Shown: positions 1-9,227, counted from the stretch's first letter. The stretch: 64,000 nucleotides of DNA from Paucibacter_B soli (GCF_037482845.1 NZ_JBBHJW010000001.1:372001-436000), one strand, 5' to 3'. The notes: generated by a model from the sequence alone, not told the origin. Numbers and translations are program-made.

Positions 1-338
1 ACCTGATCGCCGCCGGTGCCAAGGCCTTTGGCAAGCCCGTGCTGCTGCTCAACGGCGACTCGCATGTCTTCCGCTCCGACAACCCCCTGATGCCCGCCGC
101 CCCCTGCCTGACCGAGCCCAGCCCCGGTGCGGCCGCCTCGGCCTGCAGCGACGACGCCTATGCCAACCAGCCGCATGGCTACCGCGTGAGCAACTTTCAC
201 CGCCTGGTAGTGCATGGCAGCACCAGCCCGCTGGAGTGGTTGAAGCTCAGCATCGATCCCGGCTACGACACCAAGGCGGCCGATACGGCCACCCGCTTCG
301 GCCCCTTCAGTTGGCAACGCATCCAGCCCTCACTCTGA
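1..338 (+). CDS. C-terminal part of a probable calcineurin-like metallophosphoesterase (5' end outside window)
   Basis: The reading frame is open from base 3 and stops at 336-338, giving about 111 residues of a protein whose start lies before the window. The segment GKPVLLLNGDSHVFRSDNPL and the later FHRLVVHGS resemble the C-terminal end of calcineurin-like phosphoesterase-type proteins, where a GDSH or GDTH motif belongs to the metal site. Two cysteines (about residues 40 and 53 of the visible part) suggest an exported protein, but the signal region cannot be seen. The family call rests on this short motif only. It could equally be an uncharacterised conserved protein of this order. Confidence 0.5.
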   Translation, partial: LIAAGAKAFGKPVLLLNGDSHVFRSDNPLMPAAPCLTEPSPGAAASACSDDAYANQPHGYRVSNFHRLVVHGSTSPLEWLKLSIDPGYDTKAADTATRFGPFSWQRIQPSL

Positions 339-763
339 GGCGCGCCCAGCGCGGCGGCGCAACGCAAGGTTGTGGTTCTTCGCCAATAGGCGGGGAAACA
401 TCAGAGGCGTTGCCAAGAAAGTGCGGTCGCGCCGCGGCCCAGGCCGGCAGGTACTCGAAGCACCCCCCGCGCCGCGAGGAGCGCGCGCGAGCAGCGGTGC
501 TGGCAAAGCCCTGGGCGGAAGGTTGCGAAGGCCCTTTGCGCTGCCGTGCAGCACAGCGCCTTGTGGCCGCGCGCGTACTCGCGCGCCTCAAGCACTGGAT
601 TGGCGCTGCCTGTCTGAGCGCAATGAGCGCAGCGAGGGCCTGCGCAGCCGGGCCGCAGCAGCCACCCGCCACGCTTGCGCCCCAGGGCTGCTCGCCGCGG
701 CCGCATGCGACCGGATGCCGCCTCGCTCAGGGCCGCCCCCCTCTGCGGCGCGCCCGCCATCAA
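339..763. other. 425-bp gap without a convincing gene
   Basis: Very GC-rich stretch between the phosphoesterase stop and the tail of the next gene. Open frames cross it on both strands, but their translations are rich in Arg, Ala, Pro and Cys with no recognisable domain, no ribosome-binding site and no start that fits. I see no promoter, hairpin with a T-tract, or RNA gene. Confidence 0.6.
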
Positions 764-1066
764 TCAAGCGCCGCTCAACTCGACGACGGCCTCGCCCGAC
801 ACCGGGTCGGTGACACCGAGCCCGTTGCCGAGGTCCTCCAGCATGCCGCGCAGGCGGTCCAGCACCGCCACCATGCCGGGCCGCGCGTTGACGATGCTGT
901 CCATGCCGTCCCACTCCCCTATCACGCAATAGGCACGCTCGCCGGTCTTGACCAGGGCGAGCTTGCGCATGCCCGCAAACTCAAAGTTTGCCTGCCGGTG
1001 CTCGTTCACGAACGCTTCCTCGAGCCCGGGCTTCACCTTGAAGCGAACGACGTTATATGCGGTCAT
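764..1066 (-). CDS. Small antibiotic-biosynthesis-monooxygenase (ABM)-like protein
   Basis: A 100-residue protein starting MTAYNVVRFKVKPG. The opening beta strand, the central GEWDGMDSIVNARPGM and the overall length fit the dimeric alpha+beta barrel (ABM-like) fold, whose members include cofactor-free monooxygenases and many proteins of unknown substrate. The start at 1066 is preceded by a good AAGGAGA ribosome-binding site; an upstream in-frame extension of 67 residues has no site and low-complexity sequence, so I reject it. There is no signal peptide, so it should be cytoplasmic. It stands alone between a gap and a broken gene. The fold call is reasonable; the reaction is unknown. Confidence 0.7.
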   Translation of the reverse strand: MTAYNVVRFKVKPGLEEAFVNEHRQANFEFAGMRKLALVKTGERAYCVIGEWDGMDSIVNARPGMVAVLDRLRGMLEDLGNGLGVTDPVSGEAVVELSGA

Positions 1067-1399
1067 GAGGTCTCCTTGCTGAGAAATCCGAACACCCCGG
1101 TCTGAACGCTTCTCCGGCCGCAGCAGGGGCGCGATGAACCGTCGATCCGGCGCGCCGGCCTGCGACGGGGCAGCATCGAGCGATGCGCCAAAGTCAGCAT
1201 AGGCCGCGACGCGCCCGAGTTCTACTGCAAGATCCAGCACCCGCCCGCAAGCGGCCTTTCCCCTCACGCCCTCACCGCCGAGCCGGCTCGGTCAGCGGGG
1301 TGCTGCAGTCGGCCTTGAGAAGCTGCGCCAGGGGGCGCAGCGTGTTGTCTGAGAAATGGCAGAGCATCACGCCCATGCACCCATCGCCCATGGGCAGGC

Positions 1400-1880
1400 C
1401 TACATGGTCTCGCTGTATTGGCCGCGTTGCCAAGGCGCGATCTCCACGCGCAGCTGCTGATGCACCCAGCTCGACTGGGCTTGCTGGCAAGACACATCCA
1501 GCAGCAGGCGCACCCGCTCCGGCAAGGGATGGCGCAGCGCCCAGCCGCTGGCCAGGGCAGGCGCCGCCAGCGCGCCATGCGATTTCAGCAGGGCCTGCGC
1601 ATAGCGCGGCAGGTCGGCGTCTTCCGAATCTGGCAACACCGCCGCGTCGCAGGCCAGTTCCTGGTCGGTGCGCAGCCGGCCATGCGCCCACCAGGCCAGC
1701 GGCTTGAACCATTGCAGCGCCAGCAACCCGCCGGCGAGCAGATTCCGGGCATTGTCCTGGCGGCGCGCAGACGCGCTCGGCGAGCGCTGGTCGCTGCAGA
1801 TCGGCGGCCAGCGCGCTGGACAGCCAGCACCACTGGATGGAGATCAGTATCCACGCCATGCCCTGTGTACGCTGCAGCAC
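1400..1880 (-). pseudogene. Broken M56 (BlaR1/MecR1-type) membrane peptidase gene
   Basis: On the minus strand, 1726-1400 encodes LQWFKPLAWWAHGRL, RTDQELACDAAVL and RYAQALL, which match the membrane-embedded M56 peptidase domain of BlaR1-type sensors just after the zinc-binding HExxH helix. The HExxH itself and most of the N-terminal membrane helices are absent. A plausible N-terminal remnant (MAWILISIQWCWLSSALA, about 1859-1805) lies in a different frame directly upstream, so the gene appears to have lost its middle and to carry a frameshift. No BlaI-type repressor gene is adjacent. Known: intact relatives are about 300-600 residues. Inference: nonfunctional remnant. Confidence 0.55.
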
Positions 1881-1959
1881 AGACGCCCAATCGGCCCCGC
1901 TCTACAAATGCAACTCACCAGGGATCTTCCGCATCTCTTGGTGCCACAAGGACATTTGT

Positions 1960-3855
1960 ATGAGCCCGATTCAGAAACACCACGGCAGCACCAGCAAGCA
2001 GTTTGGCGCCGAATGGCTGCTTGCCTCCGTGCTTGCACTCGCGGGATGCGGCGGCGGGCTTGACCCGATCCTGGGCAGCCCCGGCGCGGCACTGACACCG
2101 GCGGTGAGCGCCACGATGCCGCAGAACCTCACGCCCATCGTGACGGGCGTGGACACCCACATCCTGGTGCGGGCCACCTTCAACAAGCCCATGCAGGGAA
2201 CCTCTATCACGGCCACCAGCTTCACACTGGCCTGCCCTAGTGCCACGCCGCTGACGGCCACCGTGGCCTATGACGACGCCACGCGGACGGCCACCTTGAC
2301 GCCGGCCGCTGCGCTGCCGCCCAGCACCACCTGCGTGGCCACGCTGAACGCGGCGATCCGCGACAGCGCTGGCATCGCCCTGGCCAATGCCTACATCTGG
2401 AGTTTTGTCACCGGTACGGCGGCTGCCTTGGACGTGACGCGCCCGACCGTGGTCTTCACCGTACCGGCAAGCGGCGCCGCAGCGGTGGCCACCAATAGCC
2501 AGGTCAGTGCCACCTTCAGCGAGGCGATGCTGGCAAACAGCTTGAACGCGACCAGCTTCACGCTGCGCAACACCACCGCTGGCACGGCCGTGGCGGGCAG
2601 CGTGAGCTACAACGCGGCCTCGCGCACGGCGGTATTCACGCCGGCTGCACCGGGCAACCTGGCGAGTGACAGCCTGTTCACGGTCAGCATCACCAGCGCC
2701 GCGACCGACCTGGCCGGCAACGGTCTGGCCGGCAACACGGCGCTGCTGCCCAACGCGGGCAACCATGTCTGGACCTTCAGCACCGGCGCCGCAGCGGACG
2801 CCACGCCACCCACCATCACCACCGTCGGCCCGGCTGACGGCAGCACACTGGCGTGCCTCAGCAAGACGGTCAGCGCCACCTTCAGCGAGCCGATGGATGC
2901 CAGCACCATCTCCGCCAGCACCTTCGGCGTGAGCGACGGTGGCGTGGCCGTGGCAGGCCTCGTCAGCTACGACGCGGCCAATGGCGTAGCGAGTTTTGCG
3001 CCAAGCGCTGCGGCCGGATTCACCCCCAGCCACAACTACCTCGTGACCGTCCTGGGTGGCAGCGCCGGCGTGAAGGACCTGGCCGGCAACCCGATGGCCA
3101 GCAGCCGCACCTGGACCTTTGGGTCCGGCACACAGGCCTGCCAGGGCTCCGTGGCGCTGGGCACCGCGGCCTCGTTCGGCGCATTCGGCGGCGGCGCCGG
3201 CGTCACCAACCAAGGCATCAACACCGTGGTGGCCGGCAACCTCGGCACAACGGCAGCCTGCAGTCTCATCACCGGCTTCCACGACGCCGCGAACGTCTAC
3301 ACCGAGACAACCTTGAACAGCGGCGCCGTGAACGGCAGCATCAACTGCGGCCCACCCGCACCCGGCACCAACGCCACCCTGGCCGTTGCGACACAGGCGC
3401 GCAATGATGCGCAAGCCGCCTACAACACCCTGGCAGCAATGCCGCCTGGCAGCGACCCTGGCGCCGGCCAACTCGGTGGCCTGGTGCTGGCCCCAGGCGT
3501 GTACACCGCGGCAGGCGGCACTTTCGAAGTCACCAGCGGTGCACTGAACCTGGACGCCCAGGGCGACGTCAATGCGGTGTGGGTATTCCAGAGTGCCGCA
3601 GCCCTGACCGTTGGCCTTCCCGCCACACCACGCCAGGTGCTGCTGCTGAACGGCGCGCAGGCCAGGAATGTGTATTGGCAGGTGGGCAGCGCGGCGCGCA
3701 TCGAAGCCGGCAGCAGCATGGTGGGCACCATCATCGCGCCCGCCGGCGTGACGATTTCCACCGCCGGCCAGACCCAGCAGACCACCCTGGTGGGTCGCGC
3801 CATCGGCCTGAACGCCAGTGTGACGCTGGTCAATACCACCATCGTGGCGCCTTGA
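1960..3855 (+). CDS. Lipoprotein with three Ig-like domains and a C-terminal DUF3494 (ice-binding-like) domain
   Basis: A 631-residue protein. The start at 1960 gives a lipoprotein signal with lipobox LALAGC (Cys near residue 29) and has AAGGAC seven bases upstream; an upstream in-frame start would bury this signal. Three Big_5/SbsA-type Ig repeats follow (about residues 40-155, 158-277, 280-388), marked by recurring ATFSEAM/ATFSEPM and DLAGN..WTF motifs. The C-terminus (about 391-631) matches DUF3494: GSVALGTAASFGAFGG, GNLGTT, GVYTAAGGTFEV, VWVFQSAAAL and MVGTIIAPAGVTIS. DUF3494 proteins form an irregular beta solenoid; some bind ice, others are surface adhesins. It is followed at once by an ompA-type gene, so cell-surface placement is likely. 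Ice binding is not shown here. Confidence 0.85.
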   Translation: MSPIQKHHGSTSKQFGAEWLLASVLALAGCGGGLDPILGSPGAALTPAVSATMPQNLTPIVTGVDTHILVRATFNKPMQGTSITATSFTLACPSATPLTATVAYDDATRTATLTPAAALPPSTTCVATLNAAIRDSAGIALANAYIWSFVTGTAAALDVTRPTVVFTVPASGAAAVATNSQVSATFSEAMLANSLNATSFTLRNTTAGTAVAGSVSYNAASRTAVFTPAAPGNLASDSLFTVSITSAATDLAGNGLAGNTALLPNAGNHVWTFSTGAAADATPPTITTVGPADGSTLACLSKTVSATFSEPMDASTISASTFGVSDGGVAVAGLVSYDAANGVASFAPSAAAGFTPSHNYLVTVLGGSAGVKDLAGNPMASSRTWTFGSGTQACQGSVALGTAASFGAFGGGAGVTNQGINTVVAGNLGTTAACSLITGFHDAANVYTETTLNSGAVNGSINCGPPAPGTNATLAVATQARNDAQAAYNTLAAMPPGSDPGAGQLGGLVLAPGVYTAAGGTFEVTSGALNLDAQGDVNAVWVFQSAAALTVGLPATPRQVLLLNGAQARNVYWQVGSAARIEAGSSMVGTIIAPAGVTISTAGQTQQTTLVGRAIGLNASVTLVNTTIVAP

Positions 3856-3911
3856 TCATGACAAGCGCTCTCCATGCAACATTGCGCCTCGCTGCGAACC
3901 GAAAGCCCAAC

Positions 3912-5087
3912 ATGAACAAGCATGCCGCCTTGCGACTGTGCCTCCTGGCCGGACTGAGCCCGGTACTGGCGGCGCCCGCACTCGCCCTGGGCCAGGACAG
4001 TGGCTATCTTTACGGCGGCCTGGGTGTGGGGGCCAGCCGCGCGCGCATTGACCAGGACCGCATCACTGCCGGCCTGGCCAGCGCCGGCCTGGTCACCACG
4101 GACTTCAGCCGCGATGAGCGTGGCCGGGCCTACAGTGTCTTCGGCGGCTACCAGCTCAGCCGCAACTTTGGCGTCGAGGCCGGCTTTGTGGACCTGGGCA
4201 AGTTTGGCTTCGCCGCCACCACGACGCCGGCCGGCAGCCTGGCCGGCCAGATCAGGCTGCAGGGCCTGCATCTCGACCTGGTGGGCACCCTGCCCCTCAC
4301 CGATCGCTTTTCGCTCTTGGGCCGGCTGGGCGTGCAGAGCACGCGGGCACGCGATCACTTCGCCGGCGGCGGTGCGGTGACGGTGACCAACCCCGACCCC
4401 AGCGCGCGCAGTACGCAGGCGAAGTTCGGCGCCGGTGTGCAGTATGAATTCAGCCCCTCTTTCCTGCTGCGAGCCGAGGCGGAGCGCTTCCGCGTCAACG
4501 ACGCGGTTGGCAACCGCGGCGGGGTCAACCTGGTGTCGGTGAGCCTGGTATTTCCCTTCGGCCGCACCGCGGCGCCGGCGCCGCGCATGGCGGCCGCCCC
4601 CGTGTACATGGCGCCCGCCCCGGCACCCGCGCCGGCGCCCCTGCCCCCGCCAGTGATGGCGCCGGCCGCGCCGCCCGTGGTGCAGGCGCCGCCACCGGCA
4701 CCCCGCCAGCGTGCCAGCTTCTCGGCCGAGTCGCTGTTCGGCTTCGACCAGTTCGCCATCAAGCCCGAAGGCATGGCGTCGCTGGACCGTTTTGCCACCG
4801 AGGCCAAGCGCACGCAGTTTGAGGTCATCACGGTCGAAGGGCACACCGATCGCCTGGGCAGCACGGCCTACAACCAGCGCCTGTCGCAGCGGCGCGCCGA
4901 GGCGGTGAAGGACTATCTCGTCAGCGCCGGCGGCATCGAGAGTGGCCGGATCAATGCGGCGGGCAGGAGCGAGTCCGTGCCCATCACCAAACCCGAAGAC
5001 TGCAGGGGCAGCCAGCCCAACAGCAAGTTGATCGCCTGTCTGCAGCCGGATCGGCGTGTCGAGATCGAGGTCACCGGCACACGCTGA
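3912..5087 (+). CDS. OmpA-family outer-membrane protein
   Basis: A 391-residue protein with a Sec signal peptide (MNKHAALRLCLLAGLSPVLA, cut near ALA). Residues about 26-218 form an OmpA-type beta barrel with alternating aromatic strands. A Pro/Ala linker (about 219-265) leads to an OmpA_C peptidoglycan-binding domain (about 272-391) with GHTDRLGS and the NQRLSQRRAEAV signature. It anchors outer membrane to cell wall in characterised relatives. I chose 3912 because it begins the signal peptide exactly; an ATG at 3858 would add 18 residues. It follows the DUF3494 lipoprotein gene by 56 bp on the same strand, so co-transcription is possible. The family call is firm; the specific role is not known. 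Confidence 0.9.
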   Translation: MNKHAALRLCLLAGLSPVLAAPALALGQDSGYLYGGLGVGASRARIDQDRITAGLASAGLVTTDFSRDERGRAYSVFGGYQLSRNFGVEAGFVDLGKFGFAATTTPAGSLAGQIRLQGLHLDLVGTLPLTDRFSLLGRLGVQSTRARDHFAGGGAVTVTNPDPSARSTQAKFGAGVQYEFSPSFLLRAEAERFRVNDAVGNRGGVNLVSVSLVFPFGRTAAPAPRMAAAPVYMAPAPAPAPAPLPPPVMAPAAPPVVQAPPPAPRQRASFSAESLFGFDQFAIKPEGMASLDRFATEAKRTQFEVITVEGHTDRLGSTAYNQRLSQRRAEAVKDYLVSAGGIESGRINAAGRSESVPITKPEDCRGSQPNSKLIACLQPDRRVEIEVTGTR

Positions 5088-5316
5088 GCGCAATGGCCGT
5101 GGTGCGGGCACGCGCCGCGCAGCAGCGCGCCGCTGGGTACGTTGCCGCACCGACCAGCTGTTGGGCACAACCTATCGTTTGAAGATCAGGTACGCGTGCA
5201 TGTCGGTCCATCGCACGAATGTACGCACCAATGGCAGGCGGGTACGCGCACCTGATGCCTCTTGTGTCGGCAAGCCGAATTCCTCGGACCCGGCATTCAA
5301 CAACGAAAGCTCCGCC

Positions 5317-5982
5317 ATGCGAATCCATCCAAACTTTGCTCTCGCCGCGACCATGGGCGCCATGACCCTGGCATCATCGGGCGCCCTGGCCGTCACGACC
5401 TACGGTGACGTCGTGTCACCCGGCGTCTACTTCGGCAGCGGCAATTCCAACGGCAACTGGACGATCTCCACCGACAGCGGCATCGAGCTTGCATTGCGTG
5501 CCAAGAATCGCGAGACGCTCGCGACCATCGACGGCTCGAGCGGCACCTACCTGGCCGACCCCGGCCTTTGTGCCAGCTGCACCGGCGCCCCGAAAGCGAT
5601 GTGGAACTATGAGTTTTCGGTCAACTCAGGCAACCTGTCGGGCCTGACCTACCGGCTTGGCATCGATCACGACCCCAGTGCTGCCACCAACTACGCCTTT
5701 GTGAATCCGGAAACCTATTGGGCGGACAATGCCATCGCTCCCGGGGCCTTCATCGGTTTCCAGAATTCCGAAAACGTGCGCTTTGCCGACACCCCGGGCG
5801 GGATCTTCAACGTCAACATGCCGGGCCTCTACAGCGTCACGCTCGAAGCCTGGAACGGCGCCTCCCTGGTCAACAGCACGACGATGAATGTGCAGGTCGT
5901 GCCCGAGCCCCAAACCTACGCGCTGATGCTGGCTGGTCTAGCCGGACTTCGCCTGTTCGCGCGGCGCCGCAATAACGCCTAA
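5317..5982 (+). CDS. PEP-CTERM sorting-domain protein
   Basis: A 221-residue secreted protein. It has a signal peptide ending near SSGALA, a beta-rich body with a CASC cysteine pair, and a classic C-terminal PEP-CTERM tag: VPEPQTYALML, a short hydrophobic helix and the basic end RRRNNA. Such proteins are processed by an exosortase (EpsH family) and are linked to exopolysaccharide and biofilm matrix; no exosortase gene is in this window. The start at 5317 places the signal peptide at the N-terminus. The gene ends 18 bp before a strong intrinsic terminator. The body matches no domain I can name; the sorting tag is clear. Confidence 0.87.
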   Translation: MRIHPNFALAATMGAMTLASSGALAVTTYGDVVSPGVYFGSGNSNGNWTISTDSGIELALRAKNRETLATIDGSSGTYLADPGLCASCTGAPKAMWNYEFSVNSGNLSGLTYRLGIDHDPSAATNYAFVNPETYWADNAIAPGAFIGFQNSENVRFADTPGGIFNVNMPGLYSVTLEAWNGASLVNSTTMNVQVVPEPQTYALMLAGLAGLRLFARRRNNA

Positions 5983-6000
5983 GCCTAGGCAGCTGGATCC

Positions 6001-6025
6001 AGACCCGCATGCGCGGGTCTTTTTT
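6001..6025 (+). terminator. Rho-independent terminator after the PEP-CTERM gene
   Basis: Perfect 8-bp stem (AGACCCGC / GCGGGTCT) with a 4-base loop, followed directly by six T residues. It lies 18 bp after the PEP-CTERM stop and separates the surface cluster from the catalase gene. Confidence 0.88.
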
Positions 6026-6159
6026 CTTGCCCAGGCGCAGCGGCCGGATACCGGAGAAATAGCTTGTACGGGAGCGCACAGACACAGCGTCATACGGGAA
6101 CTACAAGACGGCGTTAGGTGCATGCGGGGCGCATGCCGGGCAGCTGCAAAGGATCCTGG

Positions 6160-8319
6160 ATGAAACAAGTCAAGTCTGCGGGCGCCACGGCACCCATGCG
6201 CAAACGCTCAAGTGCCGTCGATGCCACGACCAAGCAGCCACTGGCGCACACCCAGGCCATCGCGGCGATGACCCCATCGCGCCGCGACGGCGCTGGCCAG
6301 GCGCTGACGACGAACCAGGGGGTGCAGATCGCAGACAACCAGAACTCGCTGAAGGCCGGATTGCGCGGCCCTGGCTTGCTGGAAGACTTCATCCTGCGCG
6401 AGAAGCTCACCCACTTCGATCATGAGCGCATTCCCGAGCGCATCGTGCATGCGCGGGGCTCGGGCGCGCACGGCTACTTCGAGGCCTACGCGGCGCTGCC
6501 CGCGCTGACCCGCGCCGCCCCCTTCCAGCAGGCCGGAAAGGTCACGCCGGTGTTTGCGCGCTTCTCGACGGTGGCGGGCGAGCGCGGCTCGGCGGACACG
6601 GCGCGCGATGTGCGCGGCTTCGCGGTCAAGTTCTACACCGACGAGGGCATCTGGGATCTCGTGGGCAACAACATCCCGGTGTTCTTCATCCAGGACGCGA
6701 TGAAGTTTCCGGACCTGATCCATGCTGTCAAGCCCGAGCCACACAACGGCATGCCGCAGGCAGCCTCGGCGCACGACACCTTCTGGGATTTCGCCTCGCT
6801 GATGCCCGAGACCACGCACACATTGATGTGGGTGATGTCCGACCGTGGCATTCCGCGCAGCCTGCGCATGATGCAGGGCTTTGGCGTGCACACCTTCAGG
6901 CTCGTCAATGCCGCGGGCGCAGCCCAGTTCGTCAAGTTCCATTGGAAGCCGCTGCAGGGCACGCACTCGCTGGTCTGGGACGAGGCGGTGAAGATCGCCG
7001 GTGCCGACGCCGACTTCCACCGCCGCGACCTCTGGGACGCGATCGAGAGCGGCGACTACCCCGAGTGGGAGCTCGGGCTGCAGATCTTCACCGAGGCGCA
7101 GGCCGAGGCCTTCAGCTTCGATGTGCTGGATGCCACCAAGCTGATCCCCGAGGAACTGGTGCCGGTCACGCCGGTGGGGCGCATGGTGCTGAATCGCAAC
7201 CCCGACAACTTCTTTGCCGAGACCGAGCAAGTGGCCTTCTGCGCGGCCCATGTGGTGCCCGGCATCGACTTCAGCAACGACCCGCTGCTGGCCGGGCGCA
7301 TCCATTCCTATATCGACACGCAGATCTCGCGCCTCGGTGGGGCGAACTTCCATGCCCTGCCCATCAATGCCTCGCTGGCGGGTGTGCACAACAACCAGCG
7401 CGATGGTCAGCACCAACAGGGCGTGCCGCGCGGGCGCGTGGCCTACGAACCCAACTCGCTGGGCGGCGGCTGCCCCTTCCAGGCCGGCCCGGCTGGCTTC
7501 GTATCGTTCCCGCAGCCGGTGGCCGAGAGCAAGCTGCGCGGCAAGCCGGAGAAGTTCGCCGACCATTACACCCAGGCCAGCTTGTTCTACGAAAGCCAGA
7601 GCAGCAGCGAAAAGGCGCACCTGGTCGGCGGATTCCGCTTCGAGTTGAGCAAGGTCGGGGTGCCGGCAATTCGCACGCGCATGCTGGCCTCGCTGCGCAA
7701 CGTGTCGCAGGAACTGGCCCAGGCCGTGGCCAGCGGCCTCGGAATGGAGCTGCCGGCGCCTCTGCCGATGGCGATGGAACAGCCGGCCGCGGCCGAAGTC
7801 ACACGCTCGCCCGCGCTGTCCTTGCTCGCCCTGCCCGGCGAGCGGGGCATCCGCACGCGCAAGGTCGCCATGCTGGTGGCGGACGGCCTGGACGGCAAGG
7901 CCCTTGCACAGTTGCAGAAAGCCTTGGCGGCGGCGGGCGCACGCCCATGCCTGATCGCGGCCCGTATCGGCACGGTCACAACGTCCGAGGGCACGCCACT
8001 CGCGGTGGACGCCTCGTTCGAGAACGCGGCATCGGTACTGTTCGACGCCCTCGCCCTGCCGGACGGCGAACTCGCCGCGGCGCACCTGGCCAAACAGCCA
8101 AAGGCGCTGGAGTTCATTGCCGATCAGTACCGACACGGCAAGGCCATGCTGGTGCTGCCGGACTCGCTCGCCCTGCTGGCCGCGGCCGGCGCCCCGCTGA
8201 AGCTGGCATCAGGCGCGGCCGACCCGGGCATCGTCACCACGGTCGGCAGCTCGCTGGAGCTGGCGCTGGCCGCTTTCATCGCCGCCGTCGCCTCACATCG
8301 CCACAGCGCGCGCGAGTAG
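6160..8319 (+). CDS. katE: Large-subunit (clade 2, HPII-type) catalase
   Basis: A 719-residue catalase that disproportionates hydrogen peroxide. The haem pocket is intact: distal His97 (IVHARGSGAHG), Asn170 (LVGNNIPVFF) and proximal Tyr384 (RIHSYIDTQ). Residues about 560-719 form the extra flavodoxin-like (DJ-1/GATase-like) C-terminal domain (GIRTRKVAMLVADGLDG) that defines the large-subunit clade, and the total length fits. The start at 6160 has AAGGA seven bases upstream; an earlier ATG at 6118 lacks a site. There is no signal peptide, so it is cytoplasmic. It follows a terminator, so it has its own promoter, and the next genes (hemerythrin, small proteins) suggest a stress or stationary-phase neighbourhood. 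Confidence 0.95.
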   Translation: MKQVKSAGATAPMRKRSSAVDATTKQPLAHTQAIAAMTPSRRDGAGQALTTNQGVQIADNQNSLKAGLRGPGLLEDFILREKLTHFDHERIPERIVHARGSGAHGYFEAYAALPALTRAAPFQQAGKVTPVFARFSTVAGERGSADTARDVRGFAVKFYTDEGIWDLVGNNIPVFFIQDAMKFPDLIHAVKPEPHNGMPQAASAHDTFWDFASLMPETTHTLMWVMSDRGIPRSLRMMQGFGVHTFRLVNAAGAAQFVKFHWKPLQGTHSLVWDEAVKIAGADADFHRRDLWDAIESGDYPEWELGLQIFTEAQAEAFSFDVLDATKLIPEELVPVTPVGRMVLNRNPDNFFAETEQVAFCAAHVVPGIDFSNDPLLAGRIHSYIDTQISRLGGANFHALPINASLAGVHNNQRDGQHQQGVPRGRVAYEPNSLGGGCPFQAGPAGFVSFPQPVAESKLRGKPEKFADHYTQASLFYESQSSSEKAHLVGGFRFELSKVGVPAIRTRMLASLRNVSQELAQAVASGLGMELPAPLPMAMEQPAAAEVTRSPALSLLALPGERGIRTRKVAMLVADGLDGKALAQLQKALAAAGARPCLIAARIGTVTTSEGTPLAVDASFENAASVLFDALALPDGELAAAHLAKQPKALEFIADQYRHGKAMLVLPDSLALLAAAGAPLKLASGAADPGIVTTVGSSLELALAAFIAAVASHRHSARE

Positions 8320-8583
8320 CCGGCGGCGCTTGGTACGCCCTCGCACAGACCGGAACGCCCTGCCGGTCTAAGGTGGCCATACGGCAGACCCGAGTGGTCT
8401 CAGACAGGGGAGTTTCAGTGGATGTGCGGCGCCAGCAACACCCGCCACCTTCGACTCGGGATCTCGCCTGCCGCTGCGGCCTCGCTCTCGCTGATCCTGC
8501 TGTCTTTTTGCCTAGAGCTGCCATCGGTATCTCCCTGTGCGTGCACTGAGTGCGCTCTTCTTACCCTTTACCTAGGACTCTCC

Positions 8584-9069
8584 ATGACCATCATCAAACA
8601 CAAACCTGCGACGAAAGCGTCTGCATCCGGGCATGACGCGATCGCCATGCTGAAGGCCGATCACGCCGCCGTCGAGCGGCTCTTTGCCGACTACGGAAAG
8701 GCAAGCACCGTCAGCAGCAAGCAGGCCCTGGTGGCTGCGCTGTGCAAGGCACTGAGCGTGCATGCGCAGCTCGAAGAAGAGATCTTCTACCCCGCCGTCA
8801 AGGCGGCACTAAAGGACAAGCTGCTGGTCCCCGAGGCGACCGTGGAGCACGCCGGGGTCGAAAACCTGCTGGCCCAGCTGCAAGGCCAGACACCGAACGG
8901 CGAGCTCTACGACGCGAAGGTGAAGGTGCTGTCGGAGTACGTGAAGCACCATATCAAGGAGGAGCAGAGCGAGATGTTCGCCAAGGCCGCGGCTGCCAAG
9001 CTGGACCTGGCCGAACTCGGCACCCGCATGGCCACCCGCAAGGCCGAGTTGCTGGCAGCGCTGGCATGA
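8584..9069 (+). CDS. Hemerythrin HHE cation-binding domain protein
   Basis: A 161-residue protein, nearly all of it a hemerythrin-like four-helix domain. Likely di-iron ligands are visible in the proper order: His27 (KADHAAVERLF), His60 and Glu64 (SVHAQLEEEIFYP), His89 (VEHAG) and His122/His123 with Glu127 (VKHHIKEEQ). Such proteins bind oxygen, NO or iron, or act in oxidative-stress response; which applies here cannot be told. The start at 8584 opens the basic N-terminal tail. The stop overlaps the start of the next small gene (ATGA), so the two are translationally coupled. The 264 bp upstream, after katE, hold no gene. Confidence 0.86.
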   Translation: MTIIKHKPATKASASGHDAIAMLKADHAAVERLFADYGKASTVSSKQALVAALCKALSVHAQLEEEIFYPAVKAALKDKLLVPEATVEHAGVENLLAQLQGQTPNGELYDAKVKVLSEYVKHHIKEEQSEMFAKAAAAKLDLAELGTRMATRKAELLAALA

Positions 9070-9227
9070 GCGGCCTCTCCATCACCGCAACGCTGTTTGC
9101 CGCGATCGCGGCGCTGTCGGTGACTGGTTTTGGCGCATGGCTCTGGCTGTGGCTCTCCTTGCGCAGCGTTGAGCACGCGCTGTTTTCTTTCACCGGCTTC
9201 GAGGGGCTGCATCTTGAAGATGCGTGA
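9066..9227 (+). CDS. Small single-pass membrane protein coupled to the hemerythrin gene
   Basis: A 53-residue ORF whose ATG overlaps the hemerythrin TGA (ATGA), a typical coupling arrangement. Residues about 5-35 form one hydrophobic segment with repeated Trp-Leu (WLWLWLSL), followed by a short acidic tail ending in HLEDA. I do not recognise a family. The junction and the clean membrane helix support a real small gene; a chance ORF cannot be excluded. Confidence 0.55.
   Translation: MSGLSITATLFAAIAALSVTGFGAWLWLWLSLRSVEHALFSFTGFEGLHLEDA

Noticed and set aside
236..1105. Open plus-strand frame over the gap at 339-763 and opposite the ABM-like gene
   Set aside because: Low-complexity Arg/Ala/His translation, no start signal, and it overlaps a better-supported gene on the other strand.
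8347..8370. Hairpin AGACCGG / CCGGTCT after katE
   Set aside because: Seven-bp stem, nine-base loop and no T-tract; too weak to call a terminator.
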